From assembly GCA_035552155.1 (NCBI GenBank), contig DASZLX010000042.1, positions 1-64,000 of the forward strand: a DNA stretch of 64,000 nucleotides, in the 5' to 3' direction. The translations under genes and the position numbers were made by a program. Shown one piece after another: positions 38,801 through 45,473 of the stretch (the stretch's first letter is position 1; the number at the start of each line of letters is the position of its first letter). The notes beneath the pieces were generated by a model, which was given only the letters and a program-made list of their open reading frames with translations, ran no database searches and was not told the origin of the DNA. Source of the stretch: DASXHY01 sp035552155. Lineage in GTDB: Bacteria > Verrucomicrobiota > Verrucomicrobiia > Limisphaerales > DASXHY01.

Positions 38801-39024
38801 TTGAAGTGGTGAACGGTGCGCTGTTGCTCTCGCTGGTTGACAACGGGCGCGGTTTCAAGTTTGTTCCCGACGAACCCGGCAAGGATGGTCTGGCTAGCCT
38901 GCAGCAACGGATGGAAGGGCTGGGCGGAAATTGCCAGATCACCAGCCAGCCCGGCCAGGGCACGTCCGTCCGCATTTTCCTGCCGCTAAACCAGGCTCAA
39001 CATGGTCAAAATAGCAATCGTTGA
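35839..39024 (+). CDS. Sensor histidine kinase with large PA14-like/OB-like exported sensor region
   Basis: About 1061 residues from ATG 35839; the open frame begins inside the rhamnosidase gene at 35659. First hydrophobic segment at about 10-35. The exported region (about 40-790) has OB-fold-like segments (VSCRLEGFVRAVLPERGLLV, IPVKIRGVVIYASPAAAVLQ) and a PA14-like domain (about 195-350: GNYTFYLKSDDGSLLYLG). A membrane helix lies near 797-820, then a short coiled linker, HisKA_3 with H862 (ARDLHDELGAG) and HATPase_c (EALNNVVRHSG, DNGRGF). It is much larger than its homologue at 21706-23223. It overlaps the response-regulator gene by 23 bp. Probably a polysaccharide-responsive sensor; the ligand is unknown. 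Confidence 0.88.
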   Translation: MQFKFPMRLVWPARFSLLLSLFAGIWFPHFLFPQNAAGSTIISIAELENRSDGTNQEPVSCRLEGFVRAVLPERGLLVLQDKSGTALLEVPQLDPKINAGDEAVLEANPCLLGRTRFGLRLGDIPTVDNGGVHSMAEKSGRIFLNAGMIPVRLDWFNGPTEFGLNLDLEGPGVPRQPIPDSSLWHDSATNNGGENLQPGLRYRAFEGIYWREMPDFSLLTPRVGGIATNFSASYRTRDDNCGLTFNGFLQIKHPGNYTFYLKSDDGSLLYLGPSSVNCHVLQPAGNALPAPENLEHALTDRSYNHWVQMEGEVTFASADQHSLEMLVGGSRVPVTIVADSHLFATNLLHRWMTVQGVCVFSGKADDNRLVGVFVLDSGQVTIRNEYAWSDASSNLLTTASQIRRLKAEEAQKHIPVKIRGVVIYASPAAAVLQDSSGGVFISSSGGVWKKAPKVGEFWEMEGLTDSGLFSPVVAADKSAFLGYAPLPEPLQPTRDQLINGNMDAEYGELHGVITSISTNEIGLLAADGKVSVMGSADRPLPELPKSLPNGGSLIGSVVRIRGCFAPMVDLQTRQVVSGKTYLYPASVEVEDPALPDPFQLPTRTPSDLMWFNARALALQRTKLTGQILYVLPGEYLVMDRKDSFRVLMPDASLEVGDLIDAVGFPRLDGPSPVLQEARVRKTGHAALPPPVAILPENLLDRELDSKLVQIKALLMSDTMHPGERVLELQSGPQHFVARLDSGPRPSALLPAGCRLQLTGVYASAYGDRDRAGTHTVPFELLLHNSANIVVLQRPPWWTIQRILILLVALSGVLGATFIWVALLRRKVEQRTAQLKREIEQRQLAEQHHAIELERTRVARDLHDELGAGLTEVGLLGSLANTPAVKPEAKGRYLDQITQLARSLVTSLDEIVWAVNPHYDSVMSLVSYFSLYAESFLNLAEINCRLRVAEEIPHCPLDSQQRHGVFCVFKEALNNVVRHSGATEAQIAFEVVNGALLLSLVDNGRGFKFVPDEPGKDGLASLQQRMEGLGGNCQITSQPGQGTSVRIFLPLNQAQHGQNSNR

Positions 39025-39628
39025 AGACAACCAGACGACGCGCGAAAGCCTGAGGACGATCATTGACTTGTCTCCGGGTTGCCGATGCGTCTGTCTTTGC
39101 GAGACGGCTGAAGAAGCCCTCACTGCGATTCCCAAACATTCGCCGGATGTTGTTCTGATGGATATTCAACTTCAAAAAATGTCCGGCGTGGAATGCGTGG
39201 CGCGGCTTAAGGAATTGATGCCGCAAGTGCAGGTGATCATGGTGACGGTGTACCAGGATCCCGACCGGATTTTTCGGGCGTTGCGCGCCGGGGCTTCGGG
39301 TTACCTGCTCAAGCGCGCCGCGCCTGACATGGTCTTGAACGCAATTCGTGACGTGCAACAGGGTGGCGTGCCCATGAGCGCGGAAATTGCGCGGAAGGTC
39401 ATCGGCTTTTTTCAGACCCGGCCGGTGGCCGCGCCGGAGGTGGAAAAGTTGTCGCCGCGCGAACTCGAGATTTTAAACCTCATCGCGCCGGGATTTTCCA
39501 ATAAGGAAATCGCGGACCGCCTCGGCATCAGCATCGAATCGATTCGCTGGCATCTGAAAAATATTTACCACAAGCTGCACGTCCATTCCCGGACGGAAGC
39601 CGCTTCCAAAATTCGCTCCCGCGGCTGA
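39002..39628 (+). CDS. NarL/LuxR-type response regulator
   Basis: 208 residues. Receiver domain with E8/D9, phosphoacceptor D54 (VVLMDIQLQKMSG) and K in YLLKRAAPD. A LuxR-type helix-turn-helix follows (LSPRELEILNLIAPGFSNKE, then the recognition segment SIESIRWHLKNIYHKLHVHS). The start lies inside the end of the kinase gene (23-bp overlap), so it is translationally linked and the two form a cognate pair. It is homologous along its whole length to the regulator at 20985-21701. Targets are unknown; the nearby exported proteins and rhamnosidases are candidates. Confidence 0.93.
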   Translation: MVKIAIVEDNQTTRESLRTIIDLSPGCRCVCLCETAEEALTAIPKHSPDVVLMDIQLQKMSGVECVARLKELMPQVQVIMVTVYQDPDRIFRALRAGASGYLLKRAAPDMVLNAIRDVQQGGVPMSAEIARKVIGFFQTRPVAAPEVEKLSPRELEILNLIAPGFSNKEIADRLGISIESIRWHLKNIYHKLHVHSRTEAASKIRSRG

Positions 39629-39807
39629 TTCTTTTTATCCCCACCCGGTTGGGGGGGCTCCGCTCCGCTTTCAAACCCGCTAGGATGTTCAAATCGCATG
39701 AACATTTCGGCGCGCATATCAGATTCGCTCCTTCGGAATGCACCTGCGTCCCATGTCTCGAGCCTTCCTCAACCCTGTCAAAAGAACGAACCCACAGTGC
39801 AATCATT

Positions 39808-42654
39808 ATGAACAACCCTAAGCTCTCGGACTCTAACGTGATCGTGCGGTTATTATGTGTGCTGTTGCTGGCGCTGGCCGGCACGGCCGAAGCAGCCACC
39901 ATCAACAACCTTGGCTCAAATGCGCCCGCTCCCGGGCCTGATGACCAGTACGTGACGAATTTCGTCGCGTTCTCGCAGTCGCCTCCACCGGGCGGCGGCG
40001 CCTTCAATTATTATGTTAATGCCAATCCGGCGCCGGGACAGACCTTCACCACGGGAAATAATCCCGACGGATATGTCTTGAACGGCGTGGCGCTCTTCGA
40101 TGCGGACAACACGGGCGGTGGTTTCGGGAACGAAGCGTTCAGTCTGGGAGTCTATTCCGTGAGCAACGGCACGAACGCGGCGCTGCTGACGACCTATACC
40201 TCGCAAAGCGTGTTGCTCACCAATTTCACCTGGTTTCAATGGTCGAACCTCGGCCTCGTTTTGCAACCCAACACCCAATACGCCTACGCCATGTGGGCGA
40301 ACGGCGCTGGTTGGATGAATTTGGGCAACACCAATCTGGCTTATGCGGGCGGCCAGGTCGCCGTCGTGCCGCGGGGTGGTGGAACCATGACCTTTAGTTC
40401 GTCCAGCCCGTGGAACGCGAGCTTTGATGTGCAGTTGACAGCCATCACCATTCCCGTTGCGGGCCAGCCGAAATTTTCTCCTTATCCGGTGGCGAATCCG
40501 GGCGCTAGCGTGACTGCCAGCGCGCCGGTCACCGGGCCGGGGCCGTACTTTTTCCAGTGGCAGACGGATGGCGGCGGGGGTGGCTCGTTCACCAACATCC
40601 CCGGAGCGACGACGTCAAACCTAGTCATCAATACCACGGGATATGCTGCCGGAAATTACAGCTACCTGGTGCTCGTCTCCAATAATACCAGTGGTGTGAG
40701 CAGCCCGGCCGCTGTCCTGACTCTCCAGCCTTCGATCGGCATTCCGGGAGTCATTGGAGTGAAGTTTGGATTTACGAACGGTTACGCAACCGCGGATGCC
40801 CTGTTCCCCGCCGATAACACCGGCGTTCCGACCGGGCAGATTGTCCCGCCGGCAAACGTGGCGCTCACCGAGGTGGGTAATTGGAATAATTTGCTCGCGA
40901 ACGTCCAGGCGCCTCAGGACAGTGCGGCGCGCGCGGCGGCGATCAACCAAGTCTGGACCGTCGACCACGACAGCACCGGCGCTGCGCTCTCGGGCGTCAC
41001 GCTCTCGCCAAGTGGTTTCAACGATGGCTGGTTCAGCGGCGGCACCGAATGCGCTGCGGGACGATTGCTTTATGATTGCTGGAAAATCAACGGCGGCGGC
41101 AGCAGCCCGCAACTGGACGGCGCCGGCCATCCCTACGGCACCCTGGTCTTCAATAATCTTCCGTGGACGAAATATGACGTGGTTGTTTACGTCAACGACA
41201 ACAACGGAAATTACTGGGGCAACATGCAGGCCAATGACGTCATCGCCCAGGGCAGTGGGAATGTCGACAACACCTCGTTCGGTTTCAACGGCGCCAGTGC
41301 GGACCCGTGCGGGCTTGCGACGCCGCTCCATACTTTCGGCGCCTACAATGGTGGCAATTCGGCAAATAGCTGTAATTACATCAAGATGGCCAATGTAAAT
41401 GCAACCGGCGGCAGCATCACCATCTCGGTGGTCAGCTTCGGCGGCGGGGACATGGGCATTTCCGGCGTGGAACTGGTCCCGGACACCGACCTGAATCTGG
41501 TGCAGGACGTCGTGCCGAATTATGTCGAAGCCGTCTCTGGCGGAACGCTGGCGCTCTCGTCGGGTTTCTCCGAAACTCCGCCGGTTGAGCTCCAATGGTT
41601 GAAAATCAGCGGCGGTGTCACCAATCAAGTGACCTCGGGAATCACGGTCGTTACCAACAACGGCGTTGTCACGTCCACTTTGACCATCAATAGCCTGCAG
41701 GTGAGCGACACCGCTTCCTATCAGGTGAAAGCGGTCAATGCCGGGAACAGCTCGGATTACACTTACACCAGCGAGGCGCCGGTGATCGTCACTGATCCTC
41801 CCGCGCCGGTAAACAATATCGCCCAGTACAAGGAAGCCCAGGTCGGGGTCAATTATTATCCTCCCGACTGGAGCATTTCCACCAACACCGATTTGATTTA
41901 CGGATTCCCGATTTCGGATGGTTCACCCGGAACCGCGCTGGCGTCACCGGGAAATTACGGCGCGGATGGCGCCATCGGCGACCCGACCGTTTTGGCTGAC
42001 GGGATGTTGAGCAGCCAGGCGCTTTACGTGGTTTCATGCGGGCCCGCCTCTTCCGGCAACGGCTCGAATATCGTCTACACCCTGCAAACCAATTCCGCGC
42101 CGCTGGGATTCGACCTGACGAACATCACGGTTTACGGCGGCTGGCTGGACAGCGGTCGCCGCGACCAGGAATATCAGGTTTTATATGCGACCGTGGCTGA
42201 CCCCACGAATTTCATCCCGCTCTCCACGGTGTTGTATCTCCCGGATGACCCGACCGGCGAGGCCATTGCCAGCCGGACAAAGCTGGTCCCGGCCAACGGA
42301 GTGCTTGCCCACAACGTCTGTGCGGTGATGATCAATTGGGACGTGCAGCAACTTCTGAACAACTACTCATTTTATTCAGAAATTGAAATCAACGGCACCA
42401 ATTCCACCTCGGCCTTCCCGGTGGCGCCGATCATTCAGCCCATATCCGTTTCGGGAGGGAACCTGGTGCTGACGGGCAGCGGAGGTTATCCGCCCAACAG
42501 CCCTTATGAATGGTTGAGCACGACCAATCTGACGCCCCCGGTGAACTGGGTCACCAACCTCAGCAGCACACTGGACAGCAACGGGGCGTTCTCGGATTCA
42601 ATACCGATCAATTCGTCGGAACCCGCCCGGTTCTTTCGGCTGCGCGTGCCTTAA
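39808..42654 (+). CDS. Exported Ig-like/YGGW protein, probable carbohydrate binder
   Basis: About 948 residues from ATG 39808 (the frame is open from 39649); the signal peptide is VIVRLLCVLLLALAGTAEA. Modules in order: a beta-domain with PGQTFTTGNNPDGYVLNGVA (encoded 39900-40450, shared with the 45474 gene); an Ig-like domain (40460-40730); a region with GVKFGFTNGYATADALFP and YDVVVYVNDNNGNYWGNMQA (40745-41490, unrecognised); an Ig-like domain (41500-41800); a YGGW domain (41808-42400, core NITVYGGWLDSGRRDQEYQV); and a C-terminal FYR module (RFFRLRVP). No enzyme domain is seen. A GC hairpin and a prepilin-like gene follow, as for the YGGW protein on the other arm of the locus. Confidence 0.8.
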   Translation: MNNPKLSDSNVIVRLLCVLLLALAGTAEAATINNLGSNAPAPGPDDQYVTNFVAFSQSPPPGGGAFNYYVNANPAPGQTFTTGNNPDGYVLNGVALFDADNTGGGFGNEAFSLGVYSVSNGTNAALLTTYTSQSVLLTNFTWFQWSNLGLVLQPNTQYAYAMWANGAGWMNLGNTNLAYAGGQVAVVPRGGGTMTFSSSSPWNASFDVQLTAITIPVAGQPKFSPYPVANPGASVTASAPVTGPGPYFFQWQTDGGGGGSFTNIPGATTSNLVINTTGYAAGNYSYLVLVSNNTSGVSSPAAVLTLQPSIGIPGVIGVKFGFTNGYATADALFPADNTGVPTGQIVPPANVALTEVGNWNNLLANVQAPQDSAARAAAINQVWTVDHDSTGAALSGVTLSPSGFNDGWFSGGTECAAGRLLYDCWKINGGGSSPQLDGAGHPYGTLVFNNLPWTKYDVVVYVNDNNGNYWGNMQANDVIAQGSGNVDNTSFGFNGASADPCGLATPLHTFGAYNGGNSANSCNYIKMANVNATGGSITISVVSFGGGDMGISGVELVPDTDLNLVQDVVPNYVEAVSGGTLALSSGFSETPPVELQWLKISGGVTNQVTSGITVVTNNGVVTSTLTINSLQVSDTASYQVKAVNAGNSSDYTYTSEAPVIVTDPPAPVNNIAQYKEAQVGVNYYPPDWSISTNTDLIYGFPISDGSPGTALASPGNYGADGAIGDPTVLADGMLSSQALYVVSCGPASSGNGSNIVYTLQTNSAPLGFDLTNITVYGGWLDSGRRDQEYQVLYATVADPTNFIPLSTVLYLPDDPTGEAIASRTKLVPANGVLAHNVCAVMINWDVQQLLNNYSFYSEIEINGTNSTSAFPVAPIIQPISVSGGNLVLTGSGGYPPNSPYEWLSTTNLTPPVNWVTNLSSTLDSNGAFSDSIPINSSEPARFFRLRVP

Positions 42655-42675
42655 ACGGCCGTGCGCCTAGGTGAG

Positions 42676-42705
42676 GGGTGCCCGGGTAGGAGTCCCCGGG
42701 CACCC
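42676..42705 (+). terminator. GC-rich intercistronic hairpin
   Basis: Perfect 11-bp stem: GGGTGCCCGGG (42676-42686) and CCCGGGCACCC (42695-42705), 8-nt loop. It lies between the YGGW protein stop (42654) and the prepilin-like ATG (42726). Only three T residues follow, so full termination is uncertain. It shares arms with the hairpin at 24198-24227. Confidence 0.65.
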
Positions 42706-42725
42706 ATTTGAACTGAATATCTTCT

Positions 42726-43607
42726 ATGAAATCGAACCGAAGTCCAAACGACCCGATGCCTTTATGCGCCGTGAGCGAAGGGCGCCGTCGGGGCACGAGG
42801 GTCGCATTTACCCTGATAGAATTGCTGGTGGTCATCGCGATCATTGCCATCCTGGCGGCAATGCTTTTGCCGGCCTTGAGCAGCGCCAAAGACAAAGCCC
42901 AGAAGGCGCTTTGTGGAAATAATTTAAAGCAATGGGGGCTTGCGGTGAATATGTATGGCGGAGACAATAACAATTTCTTTCCTGATTTGTCTCCGGGCAA
43001 TCCCAACGCGAACGGCGCCCAGACGGGTTTGCCCTGGATGCCGTTAAGTTTCAACGTCTCATTTTACCCCCAGTATTTATACAAGCAGAGCTCTCTTTCG
43101 GTCGGTGAGAACCGTTCCAGACAGGACGTGATGTATTGCCCCACCGATGAAAATCATCGCCAGAACGAAGCGACCTTCGGTGCCGGGTACGCGAACGATC
43201 CCAACCTGATCGGGTATAATTATTTGCCTGGCCGCGGTCCCGCCGGTTTTGCGCCCACCAGTCCCTACACCAATGACATCCGGTCGTGGATGGCCCGCAC
43301 CAAATTGGGCAGCCGGTATCGTCTCGCGCCGGTCATGACCGACCGGTTGCTGATGGCGAAACAAAGCGCCTGGTCATGGTATTGGAACAACGGCACCATC
43401 ATCTATCCCGTTTCTTCCCATCGGGGCAAAGGAGGAGTGCCGCAAGGCGGGAATTTCTTGTTCGAGGACGGAAGCGTTTTGTGGAACCGATTCGTTTCGC
43501 TGGGCCGGCCTCCGGCTGATGGCGGCGGGATACTCGTGGGGCTTTATAATCCCAGTCAGGAAATAAATTATTTAATTCCCGTCGATAACGGATTGGGACC
43601 CTGGTGA
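42726..43607 (+). CDS. Prepilin-like protein with H-X9-DG type C-terminus
   Basis: 293 residues. The leader is long and basic, followed by VAFTLIELLVVIAIIAILAA (about 33-52), then ALCGNNLKQWGLAVNMYGGD, usual for this family. The tail has SSHRGKGGVPQGGNFLFEDG (H...DG). The globular part differs from the other three copies. It is the downstream neighbour of the YGGW protein gene and separated from it by a hairpin. Surface or pseudopilus role inferred from the leader only. Confidence 0.88.
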   Translation: MKSNRSPNDPMPLCAVSEGRRRGTRVAFTLIELLVVIAIIAILAAMLLPALSSAKDKAQKALCGNNLKQWGLAVNMYGGDNNNFFPDLSPGNPNANGAQTGLPWMPLSFNVSFYPQYLYKQSSLSVGENRSRQDVMYCPTDENHRQNEATFGAGYANDPNLIGYNYLPGRGPAGFAPTSPYTNDIRSWMARTKLGSRYRLAPVMTDRLLMAKQSAWSWYWNNGTIIYPVSSHRGKGGVPQGGNFLFEDGSVLWNRFVSLGRPPADGGGILVGLYNPSQEINYLIPVDNGLGPW

Positions 43608-43721
43608 CAGTTTTGCGTTCGAACAAATTCGCAATCCGCATGGGCTTTATTTCTTTTCGCCGGTTGATTCATTTTGCGTCATATATTAGACGCTAACGTA
43701 AAATCCAATGATGATGGTTCA

Positions 43722-45470
43722 ATGACATTCAAAGATTTAGGAAGAATATTGGGAGGGAAAAAGTCGGCCGGGGTTTTCGCGGCGGCGGCGTTATGCCTGG
43801 CTCCGAACCACGGAAGCGCCGCCACCGGCACGGCGCGCGAAGATGAGCCCCGCATCGTCAATATCTACAATTTCATCCGCAACTCGGATTACCGTGTGGC
43901 CGATTCCGAGAACGTGATGTTCGATTGCACCCGGCGCCAAATAGCGTTGCTCAAGCAATATAATCTCCCGGCGACCTGGGCCCTGCAATACGACGCGCTG
44001 ATAAATCCGCGCTATCAGAAACTGCTGAAGGAACAACTGGGCACCAATGATGAAATCGCGGCCTGGTGGGAGATACCGCAAAAATGGACGGAGCGGGCGG
44101 GAATTCCCTGGCGGGGTGCGCACGAGTGGGACCCGGCCGCCAACGTCGGATTTTCACCAGGTTACACGCCGGAGGAACGCCGCAAACTGGCGGATGTTTA
44201 CATGGCGGATTTCAAAGCAATCTTCGGCCACTATCCGCGGACGGTCGGGTCGTGGTTCATCGATGAGGTCACGCTGCAATACCTGTCGGAAAAATACGGC
44301 ATCATCGCGTCCTGCAACTGCAAGGACCAAATCGGCACCGACTTTTACACCTTGTGGGGCGGCTATTGGAACCAGGCTTATTATCCCAGCCGCGTCAATT
44401 CCTACATGCCGGCGCAGACGCACGCGGGCCAAATCGACGTGCCGGTTTTTCGCATGTTGGGGAGCGATCCCATTTATCAGCATGGCACGACTCCGGGACT
44501 CATTTCTTTGGAACCCGTTTACCGGAACGGCGGCGGCGGCATGCACCGGTGGGTGGATTGGTTCATGGACAATCTGGTCCAGGAGCCGTCCCTGGCTTTC
44601 GCCTACACGCAGGCGGGCCAGGAAAATTCCTTCGGATGGGATGCGATGGAGAATGGTTTGACCTATCAGGCGAAACTGTTTGCCGAACTGCGCAACGCCG
44701 GGAAAATACACGTGCAAACTCTCGAGCAATCCGGCCGATGGTTCCGCAAGGAATTTCCGCTGACGCCTCCCACCGCCGTCGTCGCGATGGATGATTGGAA
44801 GGACCATGGCCGCAAAGCGACTTGGTATGACAGCCGGTTTTACCGGTTGAACATTTTGTGGGACGATCATTCCTTCTTCATTCGAGACATTCATTGCTTT
44901 GACGAAAATCTCGTTTCGCCGACCCACGACACTCCGCTGGAGGCGACTTCATTGACTTACGAAACCTTGCCGGTGGTGGATTGGGCGTTCTGGTCGAATT
45001 CCGGCCGGCGGCAGGCGGGCATGTTGCCCGTGCTGCTTTCAACCAACGACACGACCACCGCCATGGAAACGGAAGGCGCGCCGGTGGTGAAAGAGTTAAA
45101 CGCGACCGAGTTGAGCATTGTTCAACCGTTGAAGGGTGGCGGAAGTTTTTCCATCGTGTGCGCGGAACCGTCGGTCACATTTTCCGGAGTGGATGCGCAG
45201 GGAAAACCGCTGAATTGGGCCTGGGAAATTGCCGGCGGCGAGCGATTGAAAGCGATGGTTAAAGGAGTGGACGCGGCGAGCGTGCGTTACAGCCACGCCG
45301 GCGTGGATTATCGCCTGACACTGGCCTCGCAGTCGGGCTCCTGCCGCCAGTTGGATGACGGGCGCATTCAACTGACGCCCAACGCCGAGGGAAAACTAAT
45401 TTTGAAGTTCGACTCTTCCAGCCTTGCCGCCATTGCCCGAAAGCCGATTTCCGCTACCGCGAAAAAGTAA
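43722..45470 (+). CDS. Exported protein of unrecognised family, possibly NodB/GH57-like fold
   Basis: About 582 residues from ATG 43722. Signal-like segment KKSAGVFAAAALCLAPNHGS. The core begins PRIVNIYNFIRNSDYR and LLKQYNLPATWALQYDAL, which recalls the start of polysaccharide-deacetylase/GH57-type barrels. Striking conserved blocks are WRGAHEWDP, VGSWFIDEVTLQYL, CKDQIGTDFYTLWGGYWNQA, GQENSFGWDAM, WYDSRFYRLN and DIHCFDEN. Residues about 450-570 look like a beta-sandwich. The C-terminal 520 residues of the next gene align along the full length at more than half identity by eye. Acidic, His and Trp clusters suggest a carbohydrate-active enzyme, but no known catalytic signature was identified. 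DUF3863/DUF3864 is a guess worth testing. The next gene starts 3 bp after the stop. Confidence 0.7.
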   Translation: MTFKDLGRILGGKKSAGVFAAAALCLAPNHGSAATGTAREDEPRIVNIYNFIRNSDYRVADSENVMFDCTRRQIALLKQYNLPATWALQYDALINPRYQKLLKEQLGTNDEIAAWWEIPQKWTERAGIPWRGAHEWDPAANVGFSPGYTPEERRKLADVYMADFKAIFGHYPRTVGSWFIDEVTLQYLSEKYGIIASCNCKDQIGTDFYTLWGGYWNQAYYPSRVNSYMPAQTHAGQIDVPVFRMLGSDPIYQHGTTPGLISLEPVYRNGGGGMHRWVDWFMDNLVQEPSLAFAYTQAGQENSFGWDAMENGLTYQAKLFAELRNAGKIHVQTLEQSGRWFRKEFPLTPPTAVVAMDDWKDHGRKATWYDSRFYRLNILWDDHSFFIRDIHCFDENLVSPTHDTPLEATSLTYETLPVVDWAFWSNSGRRQAGMLPVLLSTNDTTTAMETEGAPVVKELNATELSIVQPLKGGGSFSIVCAEPSVTFSGVDAQGKPLNWAWEIAGGERLKAMVKGVDAASVRYSHAGVDYRLTLASQSGSCRQLDDGRIQLTPNAEGKLILKFDSSSLAAIARKPISATAKK

Positions 45471-45473
45471 TTT

